DNA of 31,244 bases from Irineochytrium annulatum (taxonomy: Eukaryota; Chytridiomycota; Chytridiomycetes; Chytridiales; Chytridiaceae), in NCBI GenBank assembly GCA_027600665.1, contig JADGJL010000216.1, positions 1-31,244 on the forward strand, given 5' to 3'. This document shows, one piece after another, positions 8,988 through 19,749 of the stretch. A program made the translations under genes and the position numbers. The number at the start of each line of letters is the position of its first letter. The first letter of the stretch is position 1. The notes below the pieces were generated by a model. The model worked only from the letters and a program-made list of their open reading frames with translations, did not search any database and had not been told where the DNA came from.

Positions 8988-11900
8988 ATGCTGTTGATGG
9001 AGTGCCTTGATCGCGACGGATGGGTGAGTCGGTCGTTCTCCATGGAGACGGCGACGGTGATGCTGTCCCCCGTGGCCCCGTGCTGGCTTCCGCCTCTCCC
9101 ATCGGGCCGCGCTAAATTCACTGACCGCTCTCCGACAGGGCCCATGGAGCCCGTCGCGGCCGCTGGACTTCTCCATCTGCTACGAGGACGGGTGAGTTGT
9201 GCCCTTCTTGATCCGCGAGCACGCGCTGACAACGAACCGCCGCCCTCGTAGGATCATCACGCCCGTCGTCAATCTCGTGGTCGGGCTCGCTTTGACCCGA
9301 TGGCTTGTGGAGAACAGGGGCAGGGCTTCTCTGTATTCCTGGAGGATCGTCGCGTACGCGAAGATGGTCTGTTGGAAGTCTGAGCTTGGTTGGTTTGGTG
9401 ATGATGTTAAGACTCGCTCCACAGACCCTTATCTTCGCGCTTTTCGGGCTCCACGCTGCCCTCGCCGCGACCCAAAGCGATCAACCGACAGCGGTCTTCT
9501 CGCATGCAACCTTTCTGCTCGTGGTCCCGATCCTCTTGCTCGCCCAGGCCACGGAGGAATCTCGGATGGCTGGCACCGCGTCGCCGACGTCCTCCCTCGC
9601 CTGGGTGGCCCTGATGTTCAGTCAGAGCATGCGTGCGAGGACTATCCTCCTGGCCGGCACGACAGAAGACGTCCCGTTCGCGTTAGAGGCCGCAGCGTGG
9701 TTGTGCGTTATCACGTTTACGACCGTCCACTTCATGACGCCGCCGCGTCCAAACGCATACATGGCGGTCGGCGGGGATGTCGACAACCGCAGGCCGCCGG
9801 CGTCGATGTACTCGATCCTGACGTTTGGGTACATGACGGACTTGATGAGGGCAGGCGTGGAGCGTCCGGTCTCACGCAAGGATCTGTGGGAACTTCGCCC
9901 TGATCTGGACGCCTCGATGCTGATTGCGAAGTTCCAGAGAAGCTATCGGCCGCGGTACGACAGCCAGTCGTTGTGGCCGTTTTTTAGGGCCGTATTGCCG
10001 TTCTTGGGAATCGAGTATTTTATTGCTTTGGTACGTTTCTTGCTGTACAATGAGCCTGCCGATCTAATGACTAATTGTCATTGACAGGGTTTATTGTTTG
10101 TCTCCGTCACTATCGACCTCATACAGCCTCAACTCCTCAAACAAATCCTAGCGTTCATCAACGCCGGTACAGACGACCCCGACTTCCCAACCTCCTACGG
10201 CTGGACTGTTGTCGGTACGTGTTTTGGTAAATTACGGCGGACCTAAAGATGCGGCAACAGCGCTCATGGCCCTCCTCGCCGTCGTGGCACCGCCCATAAA
10301 GGAGCAATGGTTCCACATGATGTTGTGCTTCGCCCTCAAGATCAGGACAGGCCTGCTTGGCGCCGTCTACTCAAAGAGCTTGCGCCTCTCGTCCTCCGCG
10401 CGGCAGAAATACTCGCAAGGACAGATCCAGACACTGCAGTCCGTCGACACGGAGGCTGTGCAAGCGCTAGGGCGGCAGTCTTTAGTCGGCGTGCGTGGTT
10501 AGTTAATCTCGTCGCGTTCGTTTCACCCCCGTTTTTTAAGCTCTGACTCGCTTTTATTCGCAGGCCCTATCCAGCTCGCCCTAGTGTTCTACTTCCTTTA
10601 CCGGGAGCTTGGCTGGGCTTTTGTACCCGGTTTCCTCATATTGCTGTGTTCTATGCCCGTGCAGGTGGCGCTAACCGAAAAGGCGGGGGTGAGGGAGAAG
10701 TCGCGGTTGGAGGCCATGGATAAGCGGATTAAATGGGTGGTTCGAATTCGGTGTTGCCATAATATTTTAACGCAATGCTTTAGGGTGAAGCCGTGAGAGG
10801 GATGTTGGTAGTCAAATTGAATACTTGGGAAGTCCCGATGCTTAAGACGGTTAATAATTCAAAACCGACAAACGCGCTTACGAGTTGTTATGTAGATCAA
10901 GAACCTGCGTCTCCTGGAACTGGAAAACATCCGCATATCCCTCCTGTACCAGGCGTTCGCGGCGACAGTCCTCCAAGTACAGCCGCAGTTGATTGCGATC
11001 GCCTGCTTTGGAACCTTTGTCCTCATCTCCAAAGACCCCCTCACGCCGTCTCGCGCCTTTGTCTCGCTCTCCCTCCTCCGCCTCATGTCCGGCCCGTTGA
11101 ACTGGATCCGCGGGCTCTTCATTGCGTCCAAGAAGATCTCGATTTCCGCGCGTCGAATGAATGATTTTTTGAGGGCAGAGGAGGTGGATAGGACGGGTAC
11201 GAGGCACCGCAGATTTTCGGCGGAGGAGGGGGATGGAAGCGCAGTGGTGATCAAGGAGGCGGCGTTTTATTGGTCGAAGGAGGATGCGGAAGAGGCGCCG
11301 GCGGTGGAGATTGAGGACATGACGGTGAAGAATGGGGAGCTGGTAGCAATTGTCGGGAGGACGGGGCAGGGAAAGACGTCGCTTCTCTCCGCAATGCTTG
11401 GCGAAATGGTGAGACCTTTGATGCGTACTCTGAATTCAGTTAACCCGATCTAGTTCTTGAGGAAAGGCAGCGCATCGATTTACGGGACGGTGGCCTACGC
11501 TTCACAACAGGCCTGGATCATATCGGGGTCAATCAGGGACAACATTGTGTTCGGGGGGAAGTGGGATCCTATGAAGTACGCCATGATCCTGGAATCCTGC
11601 GCGCTGAACAAGGACCTTGATTTGTTTCCCGCGGGAGATATGACGGAGATTGGCGAGCGCGGGATTAACCTCAGCGGTGGGCAGAAGGCGCGCGTTGCGA
11701 TTGCTCGGGCCGTCTATGCGGACGCTGACATCTACCTGTTCGACGATGTTCTTTCCGCAGTTGACATGCATGTTCGTGTCTTTTCTCTAGCTCGTCTTGC
11801 TCTAACTACCGCTTAAAAGGTCGACTCCCACATCTTCAAGCAAGTCCTGGGCGAGACGGGCATACTCCGCGATAAAACTCGCATCTTCGTGACGAACGGC

Positions 11901-14432
11901 ATCCACCACCTTCCCGCCGTCGACACGGTCCTTTTCGTCAAGGCCGGCGCTATTCACGAGCGTGGCGACTTCCGCCAACTCGTCGAAGAGCGCGGCGAGT
12001 TCGCCAGCATGGTCGAGATCATGATGGCGGACGACGAGAAGATGCGAGGACACAACGCCGCGAAGGTGAACGCGGCCGTCGGGGAGTTAGTGGTCGGGTC
12101 CGTGGACGCTAAGGTCGACGTACGGGACCTTCCGCCGACGTACACGCAAGGGCTGGCAGTCCTTAAGCCACCGGCGCCGAGCGGCAACGTTACGCCGATG
12201 CCGCAGCCGTCTGCGCCCTTAACGCAGGCTACGGGAGCGCTGACGTCGGAGGAGGATCAGGGCGTCGGGTCGGCCGGGTTCGGGGCGTACAAGCAGTATG
12301 CGATGGCGTTCTCTCTGCGAGGGTTTGCCATATGCTTCGCGCTGGCGGTGGCGAGCAGTGCATTTTCGGCTGCTTCGTCTTGGTGGTTGGGCGAGTGGTC
12401 GTCAGCGGGGGAAGAGGGGCAGACGGTGCGCATATGGTTTTACTTCGGCGTTTATGTGGGGATTATCGTCTTTTACGCCATAACGGGTACATTGGTTACG
12501 TACTTATTCCGCGCGGTATTTGCTTTAAGGTTGGTACTTTATTTAATTTTTTTCGTTACGGGGTGCTTACTGCCGAATCAGAGCCGCAACCGTGCTTCAC
12601 GATCACATCCTCAATGCAATTATGAAAGCACCTATGTCCTTTTTCAACACCACACCGACTGGAAGGATTCTTAACCGGTTCAGCAAGGATATCGAAACCG
12701 TTTGTGACGATTTGCCCATTTCCTTTTTGGACACGCTTACGGAAGGCATATTCGGTCAGTCGATGTGACCTCCGTTTTATCCGCGCTCATTAACAACGCC
12801 TAAAACAGTCGTATCCGGTATCGTCGTCTGCACGATAGCGACGCCACTGTACATCATTGTGGTGTTGCCGTTATTATATCCGTACCTGTGGTTGCAAAAG
12901 TAGGCGTTGCGGTTTACATGGTTGGGATTAATTGCTGTAGATACTATCTCGGCGCGTCCCGAGATCTCCGGCGCTTGCAGGCGACAACTCGATCGCCGAT
13001 TTATCAGATTCTTGGTGAATCTCTCGACGGGCTGCCGACTATTCGGGCGTACGGAGCGGAAGAGGTTGGCATCCCTACCTTTTGGCCCTAATTCTTCGTG
13101 GGCTAACTTCGCGACCCACCAAGCAATTTATCGGCTATCTAAAATCCCGCGTGAATCTGAACAACAACGCGTGGGAGACCCAGCTGTCCTCGAACCGGTG
13201 GTTCGACGTCCGCATCGACACCGTCGGCCTCCTGGCAATGGTGATTTCGGCAGCGCTCTGTGTTGCGTCGCGTGGCAAAATAGAACCGGCCATGGCAGGT
13301 CTCGCCATTACGTACGCCGCCGCGACCGCGGGTTACCTGAGCTTCTCGGTGCAGGATTTTTGCCTGTTGGAAGTTAATATCGTGGCGGTAGAAAGGATTA
13401 ATCAGGTGATTCACTGCCTTTTCAATATTGATTCCATAGTGTTAACTGACAACCTGCACCATTAGTATGTCGACTGCCCTCAGGAAGCGCCGTCAAAGGT
13501 CTCGCCACCGCCCAGAGTTGAATGGCCGGAAGAAGGTCGTTTGGAGTTCCAGGGATATTCGACTAGATATCGGGAAGGATTAGATCTCGTCATCAAGGAT
13601 CTTACTGTAACTGTCCAGCCAAAAGAAAGGATCGGGATAGTGGTCAGTTTGCTTCCCATTCTCTTCGCTCTAACTGTAAGCTGATAACATTTTTTAGGGT
13701 CGAACTGGCAGCGGCAAAAGCTCACTGATTCTTGGCTTAACGCGAATCATTGAGCCTGCGTCCGGGTCTATTTTGCTAGACGGGGTTGATCTTCGCAGTT
13801 TGGGGCTTGATGACGTCCGGAAGAACATCACGGTGTACGTTCCCTCCGCTGTCTTCGTAGAGTAGTGTCTAAAAGTCTATAACAGAATTCCGCAAGAGCC
13901 TGTCCTTTTTGCCACAAGCCTGCGCGAAAACCTTGATCCGTTCTACGAGCACACCGATGAGGAAGTTTGGCGGTCGCTGGAGCGGTCGCATATGAAGGAC
14001 TGGGCTTCATCGCTGCCATTGAAGCTCGATACCCCCGTGACGGAGGGCGGCGGGAACTTGAGTGTTGGCGAGCGTCAGCTCTTGTGTATGGCCAAGGCCG
14101 TACTTCGGAGGTCCAGGGTTCTTGTTCTGGATGAGGTAATCCAAGTTATGAGTGAGAAATGCTCATCATGGTATTTCGTCAAGGCGACGTCGTCGATCGA
14201 CATTAGGACGGACGAGCTAATCCAGCGGATGCTCCGGGAGGAGTTCCCGACCAGCACGGTGCTGTGCATTGCGCACAGGATCAACACGATCCTCGACTAC
14301 GATCGAATCCTCGTCATGGATGAGGGCCGGGCGATGGAGTTTGAGACACCCGCGAGTCTACTCGCGAGGCCGGATACTTTGTTTGCGAAGCTTTGCAGGC
14401 AATATCAGGACAATGTGGCTGGTTTAAGTTAA
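8988..14432 (+). CDS. ABCC-type (MRP-like) full ABC transporter
   Basis: Nineteen exons: 8988-9023, 9139-9191, 9252-9366, 9425-10030, 10088-10214, 10261-10497, 10564-10739, 10784-10849, 10896-11408, 11454-11771, 11820-12529, 12582-12754, 12809-12899, 12941-13064, 13124-13405, 13466-13642, 13698-13834, 13886-14135 and 14184-14432. They total 4,440 nt and 1,479 aa with all phases closing. The N-terminus ([20 protein letters not shown]) and its helices form a TMD0-like segment, then L0, TMD1, NBD1, TMD2 and NBD2. NBD1 has Walker A GRTGQGKT (626-633), LSGGQ (716-720) and Walker B IYLFDD. NBD2 has GRTGSGKS (1269-1276), LSVGE (1372-1376), LVLDE and switch His 1428. As usual for ABCC, NBD1 is degenerate: Asp replaces the catalytic Glu, and VTNG stands where the switch His normally is. 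Family members export organic anions and glutathione conjugates at the vacuole or plasma membrane. The exact substrate cannot be read. Exon 7 could instead end at 10736. Confidence 0.95.
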
Positions 14433-15422
14433 ATCTGAGTTACGTGTTTGAAGATTTTATAGCCGCTTTGCATGCACCTTTATCTCGTTGGTATTGCAAG
14501 TTGCGCTTTCTCAAACGCGCTTTTTTCTATGACTGTCTTCCGTTCGAACTTTGTGTCTCGACACATTTGAAGATTTTGGCGCTCATCTCATCAATAATGT
14601 GCGTGTGCACGGGCTCGCCCTGACGCAATAATACATACGGGTTCTCCTAAACGTCATGTATCACTGGTGTGGGTATGGGTGTCACGCCAGCGCTGTAAAA
14701 GACCCCAGAGCGGTGCTCATAACCAACATATAATTAAACAATACGAGGTCGTTGACAACATTTCAGATTGTTTTGCAATGCATTATAATATCTCAACGAC
14801 GTAGTTGCATGATGTCGCCAGAAACCTCTAGCCAATTCTGCTGTCTCGGCCGGCTCATTTCTGCGTCCCTCCAGGTGATCTTTCCTTCAGAGGGCTAAAT
14901 AGATATGTGTGATATGTCTCGACATAGCTGGCGTGTCGCTGCAACGCTCCGAGTTTCTGTTGTCGCTAGAGCTGGCGTCAAGGCTGATTTTGGCCTCGCA
15001 AGAGCTTTAATAAGCCTCCGGGTTATTAAGATATGTCTGTGATGAACGCAACGCTCGATGAACTGCATTAACTAGAATCCTTGCACTTGGATCATCTTAA
15101 GTTGGACAATCGTGTATTTACGCTACTTGCAGTGTGGCTCAAAAGAGTATAAACGCCTAAACGAGTGACAGTTGATAGAGCCTAGCTCTAAACCGAAGCG
15201 GCAACAGTAAACGAATAAAGGAAACGAGGCACTTATAAAAAAGAAAAACGGCGTGTACGAAGTAGTATAGTTGCGATCTACAGTCTAGCGAATGAATGCG
15301 ACAACAGCGTCCAATGAAGAAGGAAACGTGAAGAACAGGAGGGAACTAAAAAGAAAAGGTGGGATCCAAAAGCAACATCAACACACGCTTGAAAGGTTAC
15401 CGGCGTCCTGCGCATCAATACT
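14433..15422. other. Spacer between convergent genes
   Basis: Lies between the stops of the plus-strand transporter and the minus-strand protease. It should contain both 3' UTRs. About 990 bases without a plausible exon, RNA gene or clear repeat. Confidence 0.45.
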
Positions 15423-18346
15423 TTAACCGCTCTTGGCGGGCCGCTTCATCGACCCAAAAACGATCGTCGACATTGGCCTTGACTTGCCCGCCGCCGACCC
15501 CGTCGACGCCGCCGATGCGCCTTCGGGCGCCAACCCCGCGCTCCCCGCATGACTCGGCCCTGCCCCACCACCCACCATCGCCTCCGCACCCATCCTCGAC
15601 CCCCTCAAACTCGCCGCAGACCGCGGCGGCGGGCCACTGTACCCTCCGGCCGGCTGTGGCCCTTGCCCGACGAACGCGGGCGGTCCCACATGTCGCTCCA
15701 CACCGCTCGCCGTGCCCCTCGCGGGCCTGCTCATCGAGTCGTAAACGATCGTGCTGACGGGCCTCGCCTTCCGGTGCCGCTCCACCTGATCGGCGCTCCG
15801 GGGCGGCGCGATGTTGTGCTCGACGCTCGGTGGCGTCGCGGGCGACGTCACGCTGAACTCGAACCCGGGCACATCGCCGTCGACTTCGTCGTCGTCCTCC
15901 ACGATGACGACTTCGCCAAAGTCGTCGTGGTTGTCCGCGTTGCTGGCGCGGAGGTAGGCGTCCGGGTCCTCGCGGACGGACTGGAGGTGCGAGCGGGGTG
16001 CGGCGTAGGACCGCGCGCCGCCGGCCGCGGGGCGGTGAAGGGAGTCGAAGACGATGGTGGACACGGGTCGCGCCGCGCCGGTGGGCCGATTGTCGACGGG
16101 TGGGGCTCCGGGATGGTTGTTGACGGGGAAGTCGGGTGCGAAGCGGGGTGGTGGCGCGTTGGGATGATCGAATGCGTCACCGCGCGCGGGTCGGTTCATC
16201 GAGTTGAAGACGATAGTGGACGTCGGTCGCGCGCGACCGCCGGGAGCGATGGGAGCATTGAGGTGACCGCCATCGATGGGGACATTCTGCGCGCTCATAG
16301 CGTCCGCCGCCATGCGCCCATTCCCATCGCTCACGATCGCGACCTCCCCGACCTGCGCCCAGTCCTCATGCGCGGCCGAGGCGCGGTGATTCCGGTCGAA
16401 ATCCCGATCGTCCGGCTGCAGCGCCGAAATATTGGACAGCCCGCTCGGCCTGTAAGGCACGGGGGCGAGGCTGTAACCCGCGGGTGCGCCCCTCGACGGC
16501 CTATCGAGCGAGTCGAACACGATCGTCGACATGGGCCTGCTGCCCTTTTCCAACGCCCTCGGCGGCCCAAGGAACTGCGGCATAGCGTCCGGAGGCGGGT
16601 CCGAAGCTCCGGATCGCACAGGCCTCCGCATTGAGTCGAACACGATTGCAGAGGATGGGCGCGCGGGCTTGCCGTCGGGTCCCGGTCCGAAGCTCCGAGG
16701 AGGGGGCACAAAGTCCTCCTTCTCGGCTTGCTCCATCTCCGCGATGCTCTTGGCCTCCAACGCCGCCGCCCGCCGCCGCATGACGATGACCGCGATGATG
16801 ATGACCATGACCACCATCGCTGCCGCACCGGAGGCCACCGCAACCAGCGGGAACGACGTGCCCGACCCGCCTCCCCCGACACCGGCTGGCGGCGGCGCCC
16901 TGAAGACGGTGCCCACGCTCGGCGCGAGCCCGATCAGTCCATTCTGAAAGTCGTACGACGAGTAGAAGACGCGGAGGAAAATGTCGCCCAGGATCCAGAT
17001 CGTGTCGGCGCTGGGTATAACCACGCTCTGAACGCCCAGCGTGCAGTTGCCGGGGAGGCCCGCGCCCGGGGGCTCGTACACGACGTAGGCGGACGGGGGT
17101 ATGCTGTAGGACGTCCCTTGGAGATTGAAGCTGAGGTTGGGGAGGCGGGAGTATGCCGAACAGCTAATGACGCAGTTCCCGTCGGACGAGAGGCAGTGGA
17201 AGGACGAGTCGATCGCTTGGAAAAGCTTGCCGAGGGCAGAGAACGTCGTCGGGTCGACGGCGATCAGGGCCGTACCCGAGTCCGGCACCACGATCGTCGA
17301 GGGCGGGGGCGTCAGGGACGACGAGCCAAGGGAGATGGACGAGCACGAGACGGCCCAAAAGAAGCGGTTGTTGACGTCCCCTGGTGCCTGCTGCACGATA
17401 GGCATCCAGTTCAGGCTGCCGCTAAATCTAGCAGAGTTGTATCCCCCAAGGGTCAGCTCGCCCCCGTTAGTGTAGTATGTCGAGTGATCAGCCGATCCGT
17501 TAATCCAAAGCGAGAAAATAGGCGAGCTGATTGGCGATGGATTTTGCGTAAGGAGGTTGTACATGACGTTCGCCTGGGGCGTGATCGTGTTTGCAAGTCC
17601 CGAGTTGTAGACGAGCCCCATGATGCCGTCCCACCTTCCGGCCATATAGGACGCCATGTATGGGCTCTCCAGCGAAGCGCTGAGGAAGAGCTGGTTCGGT
17701 ACGGTGACGCCGGCCCAGCCAAGCGAATCGCTGGCAACGGTGCCGTTAACGTAGCCCGTGCCATATGAGATGGAGGTGATGTTCGGGCTAAGGAGGGAGA
17801 AGGTGGAGGACTGAGAGGAGGTGTAGTAGTTCTTGTTGTTACAGGCGGAGCAGGAGCTGCTCGGGACCCAGAGGTAGTTTGAGCCGGTGTCGAGCTCGAC
17901 GAGGAAGCTTTGCGGAGGGGTTCCCAGTGTGATGGCGGAGAAGTACTGTAACAACGCACAGTTAGAGGCATGATATAGATAGTGATAACAATTGAACTCA
18001 CGCCCAAATCGGCGTTGTTGGTAAGGCCACTGTTCGATCCACTGCTGGTCGAGGCCGCTTTGGAGAAGCCGGCCGGGAGCTCGAGGCCGTACCTCACATT
18101 GACATGTTGGTGATGAGCCAAGTGCAGATCGCCCATGGAGGTCGACGGTTGACCCATTTTCCGAGACATGGGGATACTGGATCAAAGGGAGAGAGGTCAG
18201 GGTGAGCTCCTTTGTACTGCAATCGTCGAATGCGATCGGCCCCCTCGGCCGACAACTCACGTAATCACGCCTGCGGCTCCGTCCACCGTTCCGAGCATGA
18301 TCGCCCCGACGGTCCACGCCAGGATGCAGGCGGCCATGGTCCCCAT
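15423..18346 (-). CDS. Type I membrane aspartic protease (pepsin family A1) with a repeat-bearing cytoplasmic tail
   Basis: Three exons, 18261-18346, 18002-18176 and 15423-17945 (phases 2 and 0), give 927 aa. Signal peptide MGTMAACILAWTVGAIMLG starts at the first ATG (18346). A propeptide of about 60 residues ends exon 2. The protease domain has catalytic Asp106 in DTGSNYLWVPS, the flap Tyr148 in SYGTG, and Asp309 in PDSGTALIA, so it should be active on the extracellular or luminal side. Paired cysteines and N-glycosylation sites fit secretion. A Gly/Pro linker precedes one membrane helix at about 453-476 with RRR after it. The tail of about 450 residues is unusual for this family, where a GPI anchor or a short tail is normal. 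It carries six copies of the motif RPxSTIV-F-DS-M-x-RP. The gene is divergent from a GPI-type protein gene. Resembles yapsins or membrane-anchored fungal aspartic proteases in the ectodomain only. Confidence 0.92.
15426..16670 (-). repeat. Six coding copies of an RPxSTIVFDSMxRP motif in the protease tail
   Basis: In protein order, with minus-strand coordinates: ARPSSAIVFDSMRRP (about 16610-16669), SRPMSTIVFDSLDRP (16490-16548), ARPTSTIVFNSMNRP (16180-16236), ARPVSTIVFDSLHRP (16019-16078), ARPVSTIVYDSMSRP (15715-15772) and SRPMSTIVFGSMKRP (15426-15482, the extreme C-terminus). Spacing varies from about 60 to about 310 bases and the stretches between are unrelated, Pro/Asp/Ala-rich and probably disordered. 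The copies are thus dispersed linear motifs and not a tandem domain. Confidence 0.9.
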
Positions 18347-18356
18347 CAGCAGCGAG

Positions 18357-18384
18357 GTCCGTCCGTCGGTCCGTCCGTCCGTCG
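18357..18384. repeat. CGTC/GTCC tetranucleotide microsatellite
   Basis: About six imperfect units of GTCC just upstream of the protease ATG, in its 5' UTR on the minus strand. Likely variable in length between strains. Confidence 0.6.
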
Positions 18385-18868
18385 AGGGGTTGACGTTGAA
18401 TCCCGTTCGCCAAGCGAGTTGAAGTTGGAACGTCTGTGTCACCCGACACTCACCAATATGCAGTGTGCAATTGCCTGGGCCAGAATTAATCAGAACTGAC
18501 GTTCCTTGCTGCGAAGGGCAGAGGTTAAAAAAATGAGACTTTTATCGTTGAAAAACAAGGGAAAAAAAAGCGTTCCTAAAAGATATTGCTTTCCGCGAGA
18601 TTACAGCAATTTTGGGGTGACAGAAATTGTCGAGAGCCTCAGCGCATAGAGCACTAAGGCCTGATCAACGATGGCCGCTGGCCTCGGAGAAGTATCTGCA
18701 TTAAGTATCTGAACACACCCAACGATAATGATGACGCCTGTCCGTCTTTGACGACTCGACGCCTCATTGGTTTTCCAAAAACGGGCAGGCAGGCGTCTGT
18801 CAGCCTGATCTCACTCTCCTTTTCCTGCACCCTTCTTGATCCCTCGCCTTCCCTCATCCGCCGTCATC
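18385..18868. other. Divergent promoter region of the protease and the GPI-type protein
   Basis: Holds both 5' UTRs and promoters. Contains AT-rich DNA with A runs (about 18525-18570) and CT-rich sequence directly before the plus-strand ATG. No particular factor site is recognised. Confidence 0.4.
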
Positions 18869-19749
18869 ATGCCGTCGCCATCGTCGATCATTATCGCCGC
18901 CGCCGTGTTCTCCGTCAGCGCCTTCGTCCACGTCGACGCCGCTTCCTCGACCGCTGCTGCCCCCGTGGCCCCGTCCGCCACCGTCGCTACTCCGGCCCCG
19001 CCCACCACGGTCCCGACCTCAGGACCGGCCGCGAACCCGTACCCGGGGAACTGTGGTGCCGAGCAGGTATGTATTGGAAGGACGGGAATGGATTAAGGGA
19101 AGGGAACGAACGTGGAGGACCCCTGAGGGATTGGACATCACTCTCTCGAGCGAGCGTGATGGTGCGGAATGTGGTCACGGTTCGCCAGATCTCCCAGCTT
19201 CTGCGTCTTTCTGTCACCGTTCTTCCACTGACGCCGAACATCATTCCTTCCCTTTCTTTTTAGTCCACCTTCGACCTCTGCGTCGACAACCTCCTCGTCG
19301 ACGGATCGCAGGTCTCCTACGCCTCGGTCGAGGCCTTCTGCGCGCCCCAGCAGGCCAACAAGGCCGCCTACTACCAGTGCCTCTGCGAGCGCTACAACCG
19401 CCTCGTCCAGTGCTTCACCAACAACTGCGCGACCGACACCGTCAACATCGTCTCGTACCAGCACTCCCAGTCGGCCGACTGCGGCGTCGCCGCCCAGCTG
19501 GCCCCCACGTCCACCGTCCCCGTCGTGCAGTCCCCCTCGTTCACCCCGGTCACCGGCGGGCCGGTCTTGACGATGCCAGGTTCAGGGTCTAACCCTGCGG
19601 CGTCGACGGGTGATGCGGCGGGTGCGGGTGTGACGGCTGGCGTGTGGACGGCGGCGACGACGAGCAAGAGCGGCGCTGTGGAGGGGGTTGTGAAGGTTGG
19701 CGTTGCTGGCGTTGCCGTGCTCGCGGCGTGGGTGGCCTTCGCGTTTTAA
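18869..19749 (+). CDS. Secreted eight-cysteine, Ser/Thr-rich protein, probably GPI-anchored
   Basis: Two exons, 18869-19066 and 19264-19749, in phase 0, give 227 aa. A signal peptide (SIIIAAAVFSVSAFVHVDA) is followed by an Ala/Pro/Thr-rich segment, then a compact domain with eight Cys: GNCGAEQSTFDLC, AFC, YYQCLCERY, LVQC, NNC and ADC. A long Ser/Thr/Gly-rich stretch and a hydrophobic C-terminal tail (GVAGVAVLAAWVAFAF) with no charged residue after it complete the picture of a GPI-attachment signal. The QSTFDLC...CLCE...C...C order is that of fungal proteins annotated as GPI-anchored Ser/Thr-rich cell-surface proteins and is loosely CFEM-like. Likely plasma membrane or wall. Binding partner unknown. 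Shares its upstream region with the membrane protease, which acts on the same side of the membrane. Confidence 0.85.

Noticed and set aside
9199..9903. Plus-strand open frame of 234 codons inside the transporter gene
   Set aside because: Out of frame with the ABCC sequence, which continues through 9425-10030 in another frame.
15549..17768. Long plus-strand open frames (up to about 360 codons) across the protease gene
   Set aside because: Shadow frames in GC-rich coding DNA. They are Arg/His-rich with no domain, while the minus strand carries the protease.
17946..18449. Single uninterrupted 1,008-codon reading of the protease
   Set aside because: The frame happens to stay open through two introns. 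Using the GTGAGT donors and AG acceptors gives a proper signal peptide and propeptide and removes Arg-rich nonsense.
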